This document shows positions 8,754 to 18,655 of a stretch of 64,000 bases of DNA, one piece after another. Within the stretch, counting starts at the first letter, position 1; each line of letters starts with the position of its first letter. Both the position numbers and the translations under genes were made by a program. This DNA is from Pseudomonadales bacterium. GTDB taxonomy: Bacteria; Pseudomonadota; Gammaproteobacteria; Pseudomonadales; Pseudohongiellaceae. Location: assembly GCA_024234365.1 (NCBI GenBank), contig JACKOK010000006.1, forward strand, positions 79,856-143,855, read 5' to 3'. The notes under the pieces were generated by a model. The model was not told where the DNA came from, ran no database searches, and saw only the letters and a program-made list of their open reading frames with translations.

Positions 8754-11594
8754 CTATTTAGTGAGGGTCAAAGCCTGATCAAGGAACTTGCGCAATTGCT
8801 CAAGGTGCAGTGCCGGATAACCGGCTGCAGGAGACGCGGAAGCTTCTCGTCCGGCATAGTTCAACGGAACGCCCGGTTTGATTTCTTCGGCCACTCTGCG
8901 CATGTGATGCTGGCTTGAATACCAGGCACCCTGGTTCATGGGTTCTTCCTGACACCACATGACTTCGGTGAAGTTCGGGAACACGCTCATGGCTTCGCGC
9001 AGATCGTCCGACGGGAAGGGATAGAGCTGCTCCAGACGGATAATGGCAATATTCTCGATACCGCGTGCCCTGCGCTCCTGGCGCAGGTCGTAGTAGACCT
9101 TGCCGGAACAGAGGATGATCCGCTCTACCGCCTTGGCGTTGATCTCGTCTGTTTCGCCAATCACCACCTGGAAAGTGCCTTCGGCCAGTTCCTGCATGGT
9201 GGAGGTGCTCTCCTTGTGGCGCAACAGAGACTTGGGTGACATCACGACCAGAGGTTTGCGCAGCGGGCACAGCACCTGCCGACGGAGCATATGGAAAACC
9301 TGCGCCGAGGTTGTCGGCAGACAGACCTGAATATTGTGTTCCGCGCACAGTTGCAGGAAGCGCTCCAGGCGCGCGGAGGAATGTTCCGGCCCCTGCCCTT
9401 CATAGCCGTGCGGCAGCAGCATGGTGAGGCCGCAGAGACGCTGCCATTTGTTTTCACCGCTGGTAATGAACTGATCGATTACCACCTGGGCGGAGTTGGC
9501 AAAATCACCGAACTGCGCTTCCCAGATAATCAGTGCATTGGGGGTGGTGGTGGCATAGCCGTATTCAAATGCCAACACTGCCTCTTCAGACAGCAGTGAA
9601 TCGTAGATGGAGAAGTTGCGCTCATCAGCGGCAAAGGCGCGCAGCGGAATATACTCGGCATCGTTTTCCTGGTCATGAAGAACGGCATGGCGATGCGAGA
9701 AGGTGCCGCGACCAACGTCCTGGCCGGTGATGCGAACCTTGTTTCCGCTGGTCAGAATGCTGGCATAGGCCAGTGTTTCGGCAAAACCCCAATCCACCGG
9801 TTTTTCCCCTTCTGCCATGGCGATGCGATCATCAATGATCTTCTGGACCTGTCGGTGCAGATTCAGTGTTGGCGGAATGGTCACAAGCTTGCGGGCAAGC
9901 GCTTGCAGCGTGTTCAGTTTGATGGTGGTGTTGTAATGCGGTGTCCATTCATGCCCGAGGTAGGGACTCCAGTCCACAAACAGCTCGACAGATGGCTCTT
10001 TCACCAGAGACTTGACCACATGTTCACCGGTATCCAGCGCCTTTCTGTAAGAGGTGTTCAGGAATTCCGCCTCTTCCTCGGTCACAATGGATTCGGCAAT
10101 CAGCCTGTCTGCGTATAGAGTGCGTGTAGTCTTCTGTTGACGGATCTGGTTGTACATCAACGGTTGTGTGCTGGATGGTTCATCCGTTTCGTTATGTCCG
10201 CGGCGACGGTAGCACACCAGGTCGATGACCACGTCTTTCTTGAACTCGTAACGGAAATCCAGTGCCAGTTGCGTGACGAACAGAACCGCTTCAGGGTCAT
10301 CACCATTGACATGAAAAATGGGGGCCTGAACCATTCTGGCAACATCGGTACAGTATTCTGTCGAACGAGAATCCTCGCGTCGGCTGGTTGTGAAACCCAC
10401 CTGATTATTGACAATGATATGGACTGTGCCGCCAGTGGCATAGGCGCGGGTCTGTGACATCTGGAAGGTTTCCATCACCACGCCCTGCCCTGCAAATGCC
10501 GCATCGCCGTGAATGATGATGGGCACAACCTTGTTACCCAGTTTGTCCAGACGACGATCCTGACGCGCGCGCACCGAGCCTTCCACCACCGGAGAGACAA
10601 TCTCGAGGTGAGAAGGGTTAAACGCCATGGCAAGGTGTACTTCTCCGCCCGGGGTCATGATGTTTGACGAAAAACCCTGGTGGTATTTCACGTCACCGGA
10701 ACTTTTGTAGGTGGCCCGCCCCTCGAATTCACTGAACAGATCGGAGGGGTTTTTCCCCAATGTATTGACGAGAAGATTGAGTCGGCCCCGGTGTGCCATG
10801 CCGATAACAATTTCCTTGGCGCCGTAACTGCCGGCACGCTGGATCAATTCGTCCACCAGCGGCACGAGACTCTCCCCGCCCTCAAGACCAAAGCGCTTGG
10901 TGCCCGGGTATTTGGAGTCCAGATGTTTTTCCAGACCTTCGGCAGCGCTGAGACGTTCAAGCAGATGGCGTTTTACTTCCGGCGGAAAATCCGGATTGCC
11001 GTGATTGCTCTCGATGCGTTTTTCGATCCACTGCTTTTCGGCCAGATCGACAATGTGCATGAACTCATAGCCAATGGAGCCGCAATAGATTTTTTCCAGG
11101 AAATCGATGATTTCGCGCAGCGGTGCTTTGTCTTTCTTGATGAAAAGCGAACCGGTCTGGAACACCGTGGAGTGGTCTACGGGAGAGAGGCCATGAAAAT
11201 CGAGCTGCAGATCCGGCACCTGTTCGCGACGCATGAGATGCAACGGGTCGAGATTGGCTTTCTGGTGACCACGGACGCGGTAGGAGCTGATCAGGTGCAG
11301 AACCTGTACCTGTTTGTTCGAGTGTTCGGAATTGACTACCGCATCGCTGGTCAGGAGCGGCTTGAAGCGGCTGGTTTTACCCAGTTTTTTGAAATATTGC
11401 TGAACCTCCAAATGCGAAATATCCGATTGCGCTGAATCGGATATTTGCGGGAGGTTCTGAAAGTATGTACGCCATTCCTGGGGGACCGAGTCCGGGTTCT
11501 GCAGGAATTGATCATACAGCTGTTCAACATACGAGGCGTTACCACCAGAGAGGTGCCCCGTCTGCCACATTAACTCCATAATGCTGTCATGCAT
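8754..11594 (-). CDS. sucA: 2-oxoglutarate dehydrogenase E1 component
   Basis: 946 residues. Thiamine diphosphate enzyme that decarboxylates 2-oxoglutarate and transfers the succinyl group to SucB. Seen are the N-terminal E2-interaction segment (SYVEQLYDQFLQNPDSVPQEW), the ThDP site with HGDAAFAGQGVV and IIVNNQVGFTTS, and the C-terminal transketolase-like domain (HGYEGQGPEHSSARLERFLQ). Preceded by a GC-rich intercistronic hairpin that may tune its expression relative to sdhB. Confidence 0.98.
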   Translation of the reverse strand: MHDSIMELMWQTGHLSGGNASYVEQLYDQFLQNPDSVPQEWRTYFQNLPQISDSAQSDISHLEVQQYFKKLGKTSRFKPLLTSDAVVNSEHSNKQVQVLHLISSYRVRGHQKANLDPLHLMRREQVPDLQLDFHGLSPVDHSTVFQTGSLFIKKDKAPLREIIDFLEKIYCGSIGYEFMHIVDLAEKQWIEKRIESNHGNPDFPPEVKRHLLERLSAAEGLEKHLDSKYPGTKRFGLEGGESLVPLVDELIQRAGSYGAKEIVIGMAHRGRLNLLVNTLGKNPSDLFSEFEGRATYKSSGDVKYHQGFSSNIMTPGGEVHLAMAFNPSHLEIVSPVVEGSVRARQDRRLDKLGNKVVPIIIHGDAAFAGQGVVMETFQMSQTRAYATGGTVHIIVNNQVGFTTSRREDSRSTEYCTDVARMVQAPIFHVNGDDPEAVLFVTQLALDFRYEFKKDVVIDLVCYRRRGHNETDEPSSTQPLMYNQIRQQKTTRTLYADRLIAESIVTEEEAEFLNTSYRKALDTGEHVVKSLVKEPSVELFVDWSPYLGHEWTPHYNTTIKLNTLQALARKLVTIPPTLNLHRQVQKIIDDRIAMAEGEKPVDWGFAETLAYASILTSGNKVRITGQDVGRGTFSHRHAVLHDQENDAEYIPLRAFAADERNFSIYDSLLSEEAVLAFEYGYATTTPNALIIWEAQFGDFANSAQVVIDQFITSGENKWQRLCGLTMLLPHGYEGQGPEHSSARLERFLQLCAEHNIQVCLPTTSAQVFHMLRRQVLCPLRKPLVVMSPKSLLRHKESTSTMQELAEGTFQVVIGETDEINAKAVERIILCSGKVYYDLRQERRARGIENIAIIRLEQLYPFPSDDLREAMSVFPNFTEVMWCQEEPMNQGAWYSSQHHMRRVAEEIKPGVPLNYAGREASASPAAGYPALHLEQLRKFLDQALTLTK

Positions 11595-11640
11595 TTGTTA
11601 TATCCTGGATAGTTGAGGATTTACTCCCTTGCAGCAGGGA

Positions 11641-11663
11641 GGCCGGGCAAAACCGACCCGGCC
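11641..11663 (-). other. Intercistronic hairpin between sdhB and sucA
   Basis: Perfect 7-bp stem GGCCGGG/CCCGGCC with a 9-base loop in the 89-base gap between sdhB and sucA. There is no T-run after it on the minus strand, so it is more likely an mRNA processing or stability element than a full terminator. Confidence 0.5.
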
Positions 11664-11683
11664 CTCGTCTGAAAATGAATTGG

Positions 11684-12388
11684 TTAGCTGGCTCGCTGCA
11701 ATAACATGGAACGGATATGTCCGATTGCCCGCGTGGGGTTCAGGCCCTTCGGGCATACCGCCACACAGTTCATAATGCCCCTGCAGCGGAATACAGAGAA
11801 CGGATCCTCCAGATTGGCAAGGCGTTCCTCCGTTGCAGTATCCCGGCTGTCTGCCAGGAAGCGGTATGCCTGAAGAAGACCGGCCGGACCAATGAATTTG
11901 TCCGGGTTCCACCAGAAGGATGGGCAATTCGTGCTGCAGCAGGCGCAGAGAATGCATTCGTACAGACCGTCGAGCTTTTCGCGCTCCGCCGGGCTCTGCA
12001 GACGTTCGATTGCAGGTGCCGGAGAGTTGTTGATCAGATACGGCTGTATTTTCTCAAATTGTTTGTAGAACACGCTCATGTCGACCACGAGGTCGCGAAT
12101 TACCGGCATGCCAGGCAAGGGGCGTAACACCAGTTTGCCGTTTTTTGCCGCCGCCGAAACCGGTGTGATGCAGGCCAGGCCGTTGGTTCCGTTCATGTTC
12201 ATGCCATCGGAGCCGCAGACACCTTCTCTGCAGGAGCGTCGGTAGGCAATGGAAGGGTCCTGGCGCTTCAACAATTCCAGAACGTCCAGTACCATCAGGT
12301 CCTTGCCGCCCGGAAGCTCTATTTCGTAGTCCTGCATGCGTGGCTTTTCGTCCACTTCCGGGTTGTAGCGATATATGCTTACTAACAC
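11684..12388 (-). CDS. sdhB: Succinate dehydrogenase iron-sulfur subunit
   Basis: 234 residues from a GTG start at 12388 preceded by AGGAAAGG with a 7-base spacing; this gives MLVSIYRYNPEVDE, matching the family, whereas the in-frame ATG at 12463 would overlap sdhA by 26 bases. It holds the [2Fe-2S] site (CREGVCGSDGMNMNG) and the [4Fe-4S]/[3Fe-4S] sites (CILCACCSTNCPSFWW and CRGIMNCVAVCPKGLNP). It passes electrons from SdhA to the membrane quinone site. Confidence 0.97.
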   Translation of the reverse strand: MLVSIYRYNPEVDEKPRMQDYEIELPGGKDLMVLDVLELLKRQDPSIAYRRSCREGVCGSDGMNMNGTNGLACITPVSAAAKNGKLVLRPLPGMPVIRDLVVDMSVFYKQFEKIQPYLINNSPAPAIERLQSPAEREKLDGLYECILCACCSTNCPSFWWNPDKFIGPAGLLQAYRFLADSRDTATEERLANLEDPFSVFRCRGIMNCVAVCPKGLNPTRAIGHIRSMLLQRAS

Positions 12389-12437
12389 GTTAACACCTTT
12401 CCTGAAATGTTCAGGTCGTTTAGCCCTTGAATAGGAA

Positions 12438-14210
12438 TTAATAGGTACGCACTTTCGGTTCAAATGCCGGTACGGTTTTGGGTGCGAAATTCACTGCCCG
12501 TTTGCTGACTTTCTTGTCACCTGGGAAATACAGTGAGTGGCACAGCCAGTTTTCGTCGTCTCGTTCCTGATAATCGTCGCGTGCGTGTGCCCCGCGGCTT
12601 TCCGTTCGGGTTTCTGCGGCAATGGCAGTGGCCTCCGCAACCTCAAACAGGTTTTCCAGTTCCAGTGCTTCGATGCGGGCGGTATTGAAGGCATTGCTCT
12701 TGTCCGCAAGATTGACATTGGCCACGCGTTCGCGCAGCGCCGCCAGCTTCTTGATGCCTTCCTGCATGTAATCACCGCGTCGGAATACCCCGAAGTGGTT
12801 CTGCATGATGCCCTGCAGTTCGCTGCGCAGATCCGCCACATTCTCGCCGGAGGTGGTGGCGTTGAGGCGGTTCAGGCGGGCCAGCGCCTGATCGATGTCG
12901 GTGTCGGATGCCTTGCGGCGCTCGATCCCCTGGTGCAGCATGCTTTCGATGTGTTTGCCGGCTGAGCGCCCGAAGACCACCAGGTCCAGCAGGGAGTTGC
13001 CGCCCAGACGGTTGGCGCCGTGAACAGAGACGTTTGCCACCTCACCAACAGCGAACAGACCTTCAATGATCTGATCATTGCCATTGGCATCCTGTGTCAG
13101 TGCCTGACCATGAATATTGGTCGGGATGCCGCCCATCATGTAATGACAGGTCGGTACCACGGGGATGGGCTCTTTGACCGGGTCAACATGTGCGAAGGTG
13201 CGGGACAGTTCCAGAATGCCCGGCAGCTTGGCGTTCAGCACCTTCTCGCCCAGGTGGTCGAGTTTCAGCAGAACGTGGTCAGCGTTCGGGCCGACACCTC
13301 GGCCTTCGAGAATTTCCATGACCATGGAGCGGGCCACCACATCGCGGCCTGCCAGGTCTTTGGCATTGGGGGCATAGCGTTCCATGAAGCGCTCGCCGTC
13401 CTTGTTGATCAGGTATCCTCCCTCGCCACGACAACCTTCGGTCACGAGAACGCCGGCACCGTAGATGCCTGTCGGGTGGAATTGCCACATCTCGATATCC
13501 TGCACCGGGTAACCCGCACGCAGCGCCATGCCCACACCATCGCCGGTGCAGATTAGGGCGTTGGTGGTGGAGGCAAAGATGCGCCCTGCCCCGCCGGTAG
13601 CGAAGACAGTGGCTTTGGATTGGATGTAGACGGTTTCGCCCGTTTCAATGCAGATGGCGATGACGCCGACCACGGCGCCGTCCTGATTGCGCACCAGATC
13701 GGTGGCATACCATTCATTGAAGAAGACGGTTTTGTTCTTGAGGTTGCCCTGATACAGGGCGTGCAACAGTGCATGACCGGTACGGTCTGCCGCTGCGCAG
13801 GTACGGGCAGCCTGCCCGCCCTTGCCGAAATCTTTGGACTGACCGCCGAAGGGGCGCTGGTAAATGCGGCCATTCTCGGTGCGGGAGAACGGCAGACCCA
13901 TGTGTTCCAGCTCGAACACAGTCTGGGGGCCTTCGCTGCACATGTACTCGATCGCGTCCTGGTCACCGATATAGTCGGAGCCCTTGACGGTGTCGTACAT
14001 ATGCCAGCGCCAGTCATCGTTCGGGTCAGCGCTGGCGATGGCACAGGTGATGCCGCCCTGGGCGGACACCGTATGAGAGCGGGTGGGGAAAACCTTGCTG
14101 ATGACTGCTGTCTTGTAGCCTGATTGGGCCAGTTGCAGGGCTGCGCGCATGCCTGCACCACCGCCACCAACAATTACTGCGTCAAACGAGAGAGTCCGAA
14201 TACCAGACAT
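12438..14210 (-). CDS. sdhA: Succinate dehydrogenase flavoprotein subunit
   Basis: 590 residues. The N-terminal FAD motif is [20 protein letters not shown], the covalent-FAD His is in [16 protein letters not shown], and the catalytic Arg region [19 protein letters not shown] is present. It oxidises succinate to fumarate on the cytoplasmic face. The start codon directly follows the sdhD stop with no intervening base. Confidence 0.98.
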   Translation of the reverse strand: MSGIRTLSFDAVIVGGGGAGMRAALQLAQSGYKTAVISKVFPTRSHTVSAQGGITCAIASADPNDDWRWHMYDTVKGSDYIGDQDAIEYMCSEGPQTVFELEHMGLPFSRTENGRIYQRPFGGQSKDFGKGGQAARTCAAADRTGHALLHALYQGNLKNKTVFFNEWYATDLVRNQDGAVVGVIAICIETGETVYIQSKATVFATGGAGRIFASTTNALICTGDGVGMALRAGYPVQDIEMWQFHPTGIYGAGVLVTEGCRGEGGYLINKDGERFMERYAPNAKDLAGRDVVARSMVMEILEGRGVGPNADHVLLKLDHLGEKVLNAKLPGILELSRTFAHVDPVKEPIPVVPTCHYMMGGIPTNIHGQALTQDANGNDQIIEGLFAVGEVANVSVHGANRLGGNSLLDLVVFGRSAGKHIESMLHQGIERRKASDTDIDQALARLNRLNATTSGENVADLRSELQGIMQNHFGVFRRGDYMQEGIKKLAALRERVANVNLADKSNAFNTARIEALELENLFEVAEATAIAAETRTESRGAHARDDYQERDDENWLCHSLYFPGDKKVSKRAVNFAPKTVPAFEPKVRTY

Positions 14211-14579
14211 TTACACACCCCACAGAATCTGAATACCCCAAACGAGGTAGATGAACATCAGCGCAACGCTGCCCGCTTGAAACAACAGGCGCAGCACAGT
14301 GGCTTTCGAACCCATCAGATAAGTGGTCAGGTAGTCGGTGGAAATAGTCCACAGGCCCACCCAGGCATGGGCGCACAGGGAGATCAGTGCCAACAGGCTG
14401 ACAATGCGCACCCAGGTGGTGGAAAACAGGGCGTGCCACTGCGTGTAGCTTAAGTCCGGATGCTGTACCAGATAGGCCAGCATGCCAACAAAATACACGC
14501 CCAGGATAACTGCGCTTACACGCTGTACGGCCCAATCGTAGAGACCGCTGCGTCCGAAACTGGTGACATTGGTTACCAC
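14211..14579 (-). CDS. sdhD: Succinate dehydrogenase membrane anchor subunit
   Basis: 122 residues from a GTG start inside the end of sdhC (overlap 7 bases), giving MVTNVTSFGRSGLYDWAVQR as expected for the family. Three transmembrane helices (about 19-40, 55-78 and 92-115); the haem-ligand His is in the ALISLCAHAWVGLWTISTDY segment. With SdhC it forms the ubiquinone site and binds haem b. Confidence 0.93.
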   Translation of the reverse strand: MVTNVTSFGRSGLYDWAVQRVSAVILGVYFVGMLAYLVQHPDLSYTQWHALFSTTWVRIVSLLALISLCAHAWVGLWTISTDYLTTYLMGSKATVLRLLFQAGSVALMFIYLVWGIQILWGV

Positions 14580-14947
14580 AGCCACACCCCCGCTAATACA
14601 ATAGTGATGACAGAGAGGACGATAACAAGGCTGGCGCCGGTTTTTGCCCCTTCCAGGGTTTCGCCAATCCCGAGGTCCATCAACAGATGCTTGATGCCTG
14701 CAATCAGGTGATACAGCAGGCCGGCAACAATCGCCCAGACCACCAGCTTCACAATCGGGTTGCCCAGCCACATGCCGACATTACTGAAGCCCTGCTCGGA
14801 AGACAGGGATTCGGCAAACAGCCACAGGAGGACGGCAACGCCTGCAAAGATGAAAACGCCGGAAATCCGGTGGAGGATTGAGGCGATGGCAGGAAGCGGG
14901 AACCGGATGGTCGATAAATCAAGATTCTTAGGTCTATTGTCTTTCAC
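14573..14947 (-). CDS. sdhC: Succinate dehydrogenase cytochrome b556 subunit
   Basis: 124 residues from the GTG at 14947 (MKDNRPKNLDLSTIRFPLPA), which aligns with the usual SdhC N-terminus; the longer in-frame upstream stretch does not. Three membrane helices and the signature AIASILHRISGVFIF, with the haem His in YHLIAGIKHLLMDLG. First gene of the sdh-suc operon. Confidence 0.94.
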   Translation of the reverse strand: MKDNRPKNLDLSTIRFPLPAIASILHRISGVFIFAGVAVLLWLFAESLSSEQGFSNVGMWLGNPIVKLVVWAIVAGLLYHLIAGIKHLLMDLGIGETLEGAKTGASLVIVLSVITIVLAGVWLW

Positions 14948-15061
14948 AGAATTTAAGGTTTCTTGAGGCCCGGGAGGGCGCAGTTGATGGAGTGATCCCC
15001 TTTGAAAAAGGCCGATCTGTTTGATTATGCGACCATTTACGGCACACATAACAGGGCTGCG

Positions 15062-15090
15062 AGTATAGTCCCATGGCATGGCGAATACAA
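15062..15090 (-). promoter_or_regulatory. Sigma-70 promoter for sdhC
   Basis: On the minus strand TTGTAT, a 17-base spacer, then TATACT. It lies about 115 bases upstream of the sdhC GTG. Confidence 0.65.
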
Positions 15091-15117
15091 TAAAACGACC
15101 CGGAAAAACGCGAATGG

Positions 15118-15133
15118 TGACAACAACTTGTCA
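15118..15133. promoter_or_regulatory. Palindrome between the sdhC and gltA promoters
   Basis: Perfect 6-4-6 inverted repeat TGACAA CAAC TTGTCA, starting 28 bases upstream of the sdhC -35 box. The size and position suit a dimeric repressor or activator; the protein is not known. Confidence 0.45.
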
Positions 15134-15235
15134 TCGAGTGGAAAAACATTCTCTGAATGCCGCACAAAGAGGCAAATTTCCTCGGATTGGGCCGTGACGC
15201 GAACGTGCTGAAGCGGCTATATTGCGAGCTGCGGC

Positions 15236-15264
15236 TTGTAGTGCAGATAAATAAAACATATCTT
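15236..15264 (+). promoter_or_regulatory. Probable sigma-70 promoter for gltA
   Basis: TTGTAG, 17-base spacer, TATCTT, about 45 bases upstream of the gltA ATG. Moderate match only. Confidence 0.4.
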
Positions 15265-15308
15265 AGCAGGCCAGTTTTTCAGAGCACCGATTTACACAGG
15301 AGTTTTGC

Positions 15309-16589
15309 ATGAGCAATAAAGTAGCCAGGCTGACCTTGGATGGCAGCACCGAGTCAATCGATTTACCGGTATACAGCGGGACCATAGGACCGGATGTCGT
15401 TGACGTGGGAGGGCTGACAGCCAAAGGGCTGTTTACCTATGACCCCGGTTTCATGTCTACGGCTTCATGCAAATCCGATATCACCTATATTGATGGCGAC
15501 AAAGGGGTACTGCTGCACCGCGGTTATCCTATCGAGCAACTTGCCGAGCAGTCCGATTTCCTGGAAACCTGTTTCCTGTTGCTTAATGGCGAGCTTCCGA
15601 CAGCCGACGAAAAGACTGCTTTCGAGAACAGCATCCGTTATCACACCATGGTGCACGAGCAACTGAGTCAGTTCTTCAAGGGCTTCCCCCGCGATGCCCA
15701 CCCGATGGCAATCATGGTTGGGGTGGTGGGTGCCCTCTCCGCCTTCTATCACGACTCCCTGGACATCACTAACGAGAAGGATCGCGAACTCGCGGCACAT
15801 CGGCTGATTGCCAAGCTCCCGACGATTGCGGCCATGTGCTACAAGCACTCCATTGGTCAGCCTTTCATGTACCCCCAGAATAATTTCAGCTTTGCAGAGA
15901 ACTTCCTGCACATGATGTTCAACACGCCATGCGAAGATGCGAAGGTTAACCCGATTCTGGCCAAGGCAATGGACACCATCTTCCTGCTGCACGCCGATCA
16001 CGAACAGAATGCCTCGACTTCCACCGTACGCCTGGCCGGGTCCACCGGGGCCAACCCCTTCGCCTGTATCGCTTCCGGTATTGCAGCGCTGTGGGGGCCG
16101 GCACATGGTGGTGCCAATGAAGCCGTGCTGAACATGCTGGACGAGATCCAGGACGAGTCCCGCATCGAAGAGTTCATCAAGCGCGCCAAGGACAAGAACG
16201 ACCCCTTCCGTCTCATGGGCTTCGGACATCGCGTGTACAAGAATTTCGACCCGCGTGCGAAGGTGATGCGCAAGATCTGCGACGAAGTGCTTGAAGACCT
16301 GGGCGTGGAGAATGATCCCCTGTTCCGCATTGCGCGTCGTCTGGAAAAGATTGCGCTGGAAGATGAATACTTCATTGAGCGCAAGCTGTACCCGAACGTG
16401 GATTTCTACTCCGGCATCATTCTGAAGGCCATCGGTATTCCAACGTCCATGTTTACCGTTATCTTCGCCATCGGCAGAACCCCTGGCTGGATCTCCCACT
16501 GGAAAGAAATGATCAGCAACCCCTACAAGATCGGTCGTCCCCGTCAGCTGTACACGGGTCATACCCAGCGCGACTACCCCGCCAAGTAA
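15309..16589 (+). CDS. gltA: Citrate synthase (hexameric, type II)
   Basis: 426 residues. Condenses acetyl-CoA and oxaloacetate at the entry of the TCA cycle. Active-site His and Asp lie in [15 protein letters not shown] and [15 protein letters not shown]; the length and N-terminal beta domain fit the NADH-sensitive type II enzyme. Preceded by CAGGAG about 6 bases before the ATG. Divergent from the sdh-suc operon, as in Pseudomonas. Confidence 0.98.
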   Translation: MSNKVARLTLDGSTESIDLPVYSGTIGPDVVDVGGLTAKGLFTYDPGFMSTASCKSDITYIDGDKGVLLHRGYPIEQLAEQSDFLETCFLLLNGELPTADEKTAFENSIRYHTMVHEQLSQFFKGFPRDAHPMAIMVGVVGALSAFYHDSLDITNEKDRELAAHRLIAKLPTIAAMCYKHSIGQPFMYPQNNFSFAENFLHMMFNTPCEDAKVNPILAKAMDTIFLLHADHEQNASTSTVRLAGSTGANPFACIASGIAALWGPAHGGANEAVLNMLDEIQDESRIEEFIKRAKDKNDPFRLMGFGHRVYKNFDPRAKVMRKICDEVLEDLGVENDPLFRIARRLEKIALEDEYFIERKLYPNVDFYSGIILKAIGIPTSMFTVIFAIGRTPGWISHWKEMISNPYKIGRPRQLYTGHTQRDYPAK

Positions 16590-16601
16590 GCAGGCCATGC
16601 G

Positions 16602-16625
16602 CCGGCCGATGGATCCATCGGCCGG
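16602..16625. repeat. Perfect 24-base palindrome downstream of gltA
   Basis: The two 12-base halves around the centre GGATCC are exact complements, and CCATGC (16595-16600) / GCATGG (16631-16636) extend the stem beyond a short interruption. It starts 13 bases after the gltA stop. There is no T-run, so it is not a standard terminator; it may protect the gltA mRNA 3' end. Confidence 0.6.
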
Positions 16626-16744
16626 TATCGGCATGGTGGCATCACGCACGCATCACAAGATAAGGTTTACAGAAACAGGCTGACGCCACGCGTTGCATGG
16701 CATGCTTTCGTATGCGTTATTGAAAGCGTTTGGCTGAGCGCAAA

Positions 16745-16770
16745 TAAAAAAGGCCACCCGGAGGTGGCCT
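16745..16770 (-). terminator. Terminator after tRNA-Ala
   Basis: On the minus strand the 7-bp stem GGCCACC/GGTGGCC with a 4-base loop is followed by TTTTTT. It starts 8 bases after the tRNA 3' end. Confidence 0.85.
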
Positions 16771-16777
16771 TCAATAT

Positions 16778-16853
16778 TGGTGGAGCCTAGCGGGATCGAA
16801 CCGCTGACCTCAACACTGCCAGTGTTGCGCTCTCCCAGCTGAGCTAAGGCCCC
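16778..16853 (-). tRNA. tRNA-Ala (GGC anticodon)
   Basis: 76 bases with encoded CCA. The acceptor stem GGGGCCT/AGGCTCC, the anticodon stem CAACA/TGTTG enclosing loop CTGGCAG (anticodon GGC, reading GCC), and the T arm with GGTTCGATCC are all present. It follows gltX on the same strand, as in Pseudomonas, but has its own promoter. Confidence 0.96.
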
Positions 16854-16887
16854 AGAAATTCAACATGCCCGGCATCGGAAGGGACTC

Positions 16888-16978
16888 GAATGCGCGGAAA
16901 CTTTTACCGGTTTTCAGAGAGTTTTCCTGTCAACCGCCAAGGCCTGGAAGGCACTGGTCCGTAAAAGTCCGCGCATTC
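16888..16978. repeat. Long imperfect inverted repeat in the tRNA-Ala leader
   Basis: Arm 16888-16910 (GAATGCGCGG AAA CTTTTACCGG) is complementary to arm 16959-16978 (CCGTAAAAGTCCGCGCATTC) apart from three bases missing from the right arm. The loop is about 48 bases. The right arm includes part of the -10 box and the GCGC discriminator of the tRNA promoter. Confidence 0.7.
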
Positions 16979-17003
16979 TAAGCACCGAACCGGATGCTGT
17001 CAA
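16975..17003 (-). promoter_or_regulatory. Promoter of tRNA-Ala
   Basis: Minus strand TTGACA, exact 17-base spacer, TAGAAT, then GCGCGG. It begins only a few bases after the gltX stop, so the tRNA is transcribed independently of gltX. The GC-rich discriminator suggests stringent control. Confidence 0.8.
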
Positions 17004-17006
17004 TCA

Positions 17007-18503
17007 TTAGTCGCCGGATTGCTGAAAGTCTTGAAACTCTTTCTCCAGGGCCTTGGCTTGCTTCTTGGAAACTCCACCCAGAATCGTGATGGCGTGACGC
17101 AATCTCGCCCGAGTGACGTCCAGACCAATGATGCTGATGGCGTCGATCACAGAGGTAGAGACGGGTTTTCCCGTAACCGCAACAAACAGCGGGAAGAGAA
17201 AATCACGGATCTTCATGTCCAGATGTGCCGCCAGGGCAACGCAGTGCTGTTCGATAGTGTCGCGGTCAAAAGCGCGGCTGTTTTCCAGCTGCCACAGGGT
17301 CAATTGCAGGCTCTTGCACATCTGCTCGTTTGAGAGTTGCTTGTGCACAAAGCTGTGCTCCGTGATCTCCGGCAGGCCGCTCAGGAAGAAGCCGGCCAAG
17401 GGGCTGATATCGCTGAAACGCTCGATACGGTCACGGATCAATGGCACGATGCGCTGCATCTTTTCCGGCTGGAATGCCCATTGGGCAAACTGTTGCATGA
17501 AGGCTTCGTCACTCAGGGTTTCGCGTATGTATTTGCCGTTCAGCCAGTCGAGTTTTTCTACATCGAATACCGGGCCGCCCAGGGACACACGCATCAGGTC
17601 AAAGTGTTCAGTCATCTCCTGTACGGAGAACATTTCTCTGCCATCGGGCATGGTCCAGCCCATCATGCCCAGATAATTGACCAGCGCCTCGGGCAGATAG
17701 CCCATATCACGATAGTAATTGATGCTGGTGGGATTCTTGCGTTTGCTCAGCTTGCTCTTGTCCGGATTGCGCAGCAGGGGCATATGGCAATAGTTGGGTG
17801 CCTCCCAGCCGAAGTACTGATACAGCAACAAGTGTTTTGGCGTGGAGTTGATCCACTCTTCACCACGAATGACATGGGAGATCTGCATGAAGTGATCGTC
17901 CACCACATTGGCGAAATGATAGGTGGGCAGGCCATCGGATTTCATCAGCACCTGCATATCGACCTGCTGCCAGGCAATGCTGATATCACCACGCAGCATG
18001 TCGTGGAACTGGCAGTCCCCTTCGCTTGGCACGCGCATGCGGATGACGTGTTCCTCACCGGCGGCGAGCCGGTCGGCAATTTCGCTCTGGCTCAAACCAA
18101 GGCAGTGGCCGTCGTAGCCCACGGGGGCCTTTTCCGCCATCTGCTGGTTGCGCAGTTCAGTGAGCCTTTGCGCGGAACAGAAACAATGGAAGGCGTGCCC
18201 GGTTTCCAGCAGATGCTTGATCTGCTCCTGGTACAGCTCACTGCGTTCGCTTTGACGGTAAGGACCAAACTGGCCGCCTACATCCGGCCCCTCATTCCAG
18301 CTCAAGCCAAGCCAGCGCAGGGCGGCAAGAATATCCTGTTCGGACTTTTCCGTGCTGCGGGCCTGGTCTGTGTCTTCGATACGAAGAATGAACTCTCCGC
18401 CATGCTGTTTGGCGAAACAGCGGTTGAACAGTGCGATATAGGCGGTGCCTACATGAGGGTCTCCCGTAGGGGATGGCGCGATGCGGGTGCGGACGTTGTG
18501 CAT
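17007..18503 (-). CDS. gltX: Glutamyl-tRNA synthetase
   Basis: 498 residues. Class I synthetase charging tRNA-Glu. The HIGH-type motif is in [19 protein letters not shown] near the N-terminus, the zinc-binding region starts with CFC near residue 108 and ends at HCLGL, and the KMSKS-type motif is [11 protein letters not shown] near residue 250. The C-terminal helical anticodon-binding domain is complete. Confidence 0.97.
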   Translation of the reverse strand: MHNVRTRIAPSPTGDPHVGTAYIALFNRCFAKQHGGEFILRIEDTDQARSTEKSEQDILAALRWLGLSWNEGPDVGGQFGPYRQSERSELYQEQIKHLLETGHAFHCFCSAQRLTELRNQQMAEKAPVGYDGHCLGLSQSEIADRLAAGEEHVIRMRVPSEGDCQFHDMLRGDISIAWQQVDMQVLMKSDGLPTYHFANVVDDHFMQISHVIRGEEWINSTPKHLLLYQYFGWEAPNYCHMPLLRNPDKSKLSKRKNPTSINYYRDMGYLPEALVNYLGMMGWTMPDGREMFSVQEMTEHFDLMRVSLGGPVFDVEKLDWLNGKYIRETLSDEAFMQQFAQWAFQPEKMQRIVPLIRDRIERFSDISPLAGFFLSGLPEITEHSFVHKQLSNEQMCKSLQLTLWQLENSRAFDRDTIEQHCVALAAHLDMKIRDFLFPLFVAVTGKPVSTSVIDAISIIGLDVTRARLRHAITILGGVSKKQAKALEKEFQDFQQSGD

Positions 18504-18540
18504 GTCAATCCTGTCTGAGGCTTGTCAGTTCAAAGGCGCG

Positions 18541-18546
18541 ATTATA
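18541..18546 (-). promoter_or_regulatory. Probable -10 box of the gltX promoter
   Basis: TATAAT on the minus strand followed by CGCGCC, 38 bases upstream of the gltX ATG. The -35 region is poor, so this is only a partial promoter match. Confidence 0.45.
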
Positions 18547-18655
18547 CGTCAATGCCGCTGGCTGCCGGAATATGTGCCGCGTGTTCTGCTGCAGTGCATC
18601 CGGTATACTTCCTTCCTGAACACGACAATGCTGCAGGTACAAGGGCCCCGCTTTG

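Larger units (their letters stand above)
14948..15308. other. Divergent control region between sdhC and gltA
   Basis: 361 bases without a gene. It holds a good minus-strand promoter for the sdh-suc operon (15062-15090), a probable plus-strand promoter for gltA (15236-15264) and, between them, a perfect TGACAA-CAAC-TTGTCA palindrome (15118-15133) that could be an operator shared by both. Confidence 0.75.

Noticed and set aside
15465..16649. 394-codon frame antisense to gltA
   Set aside because: Shadow of gltA; no supporting start signal.
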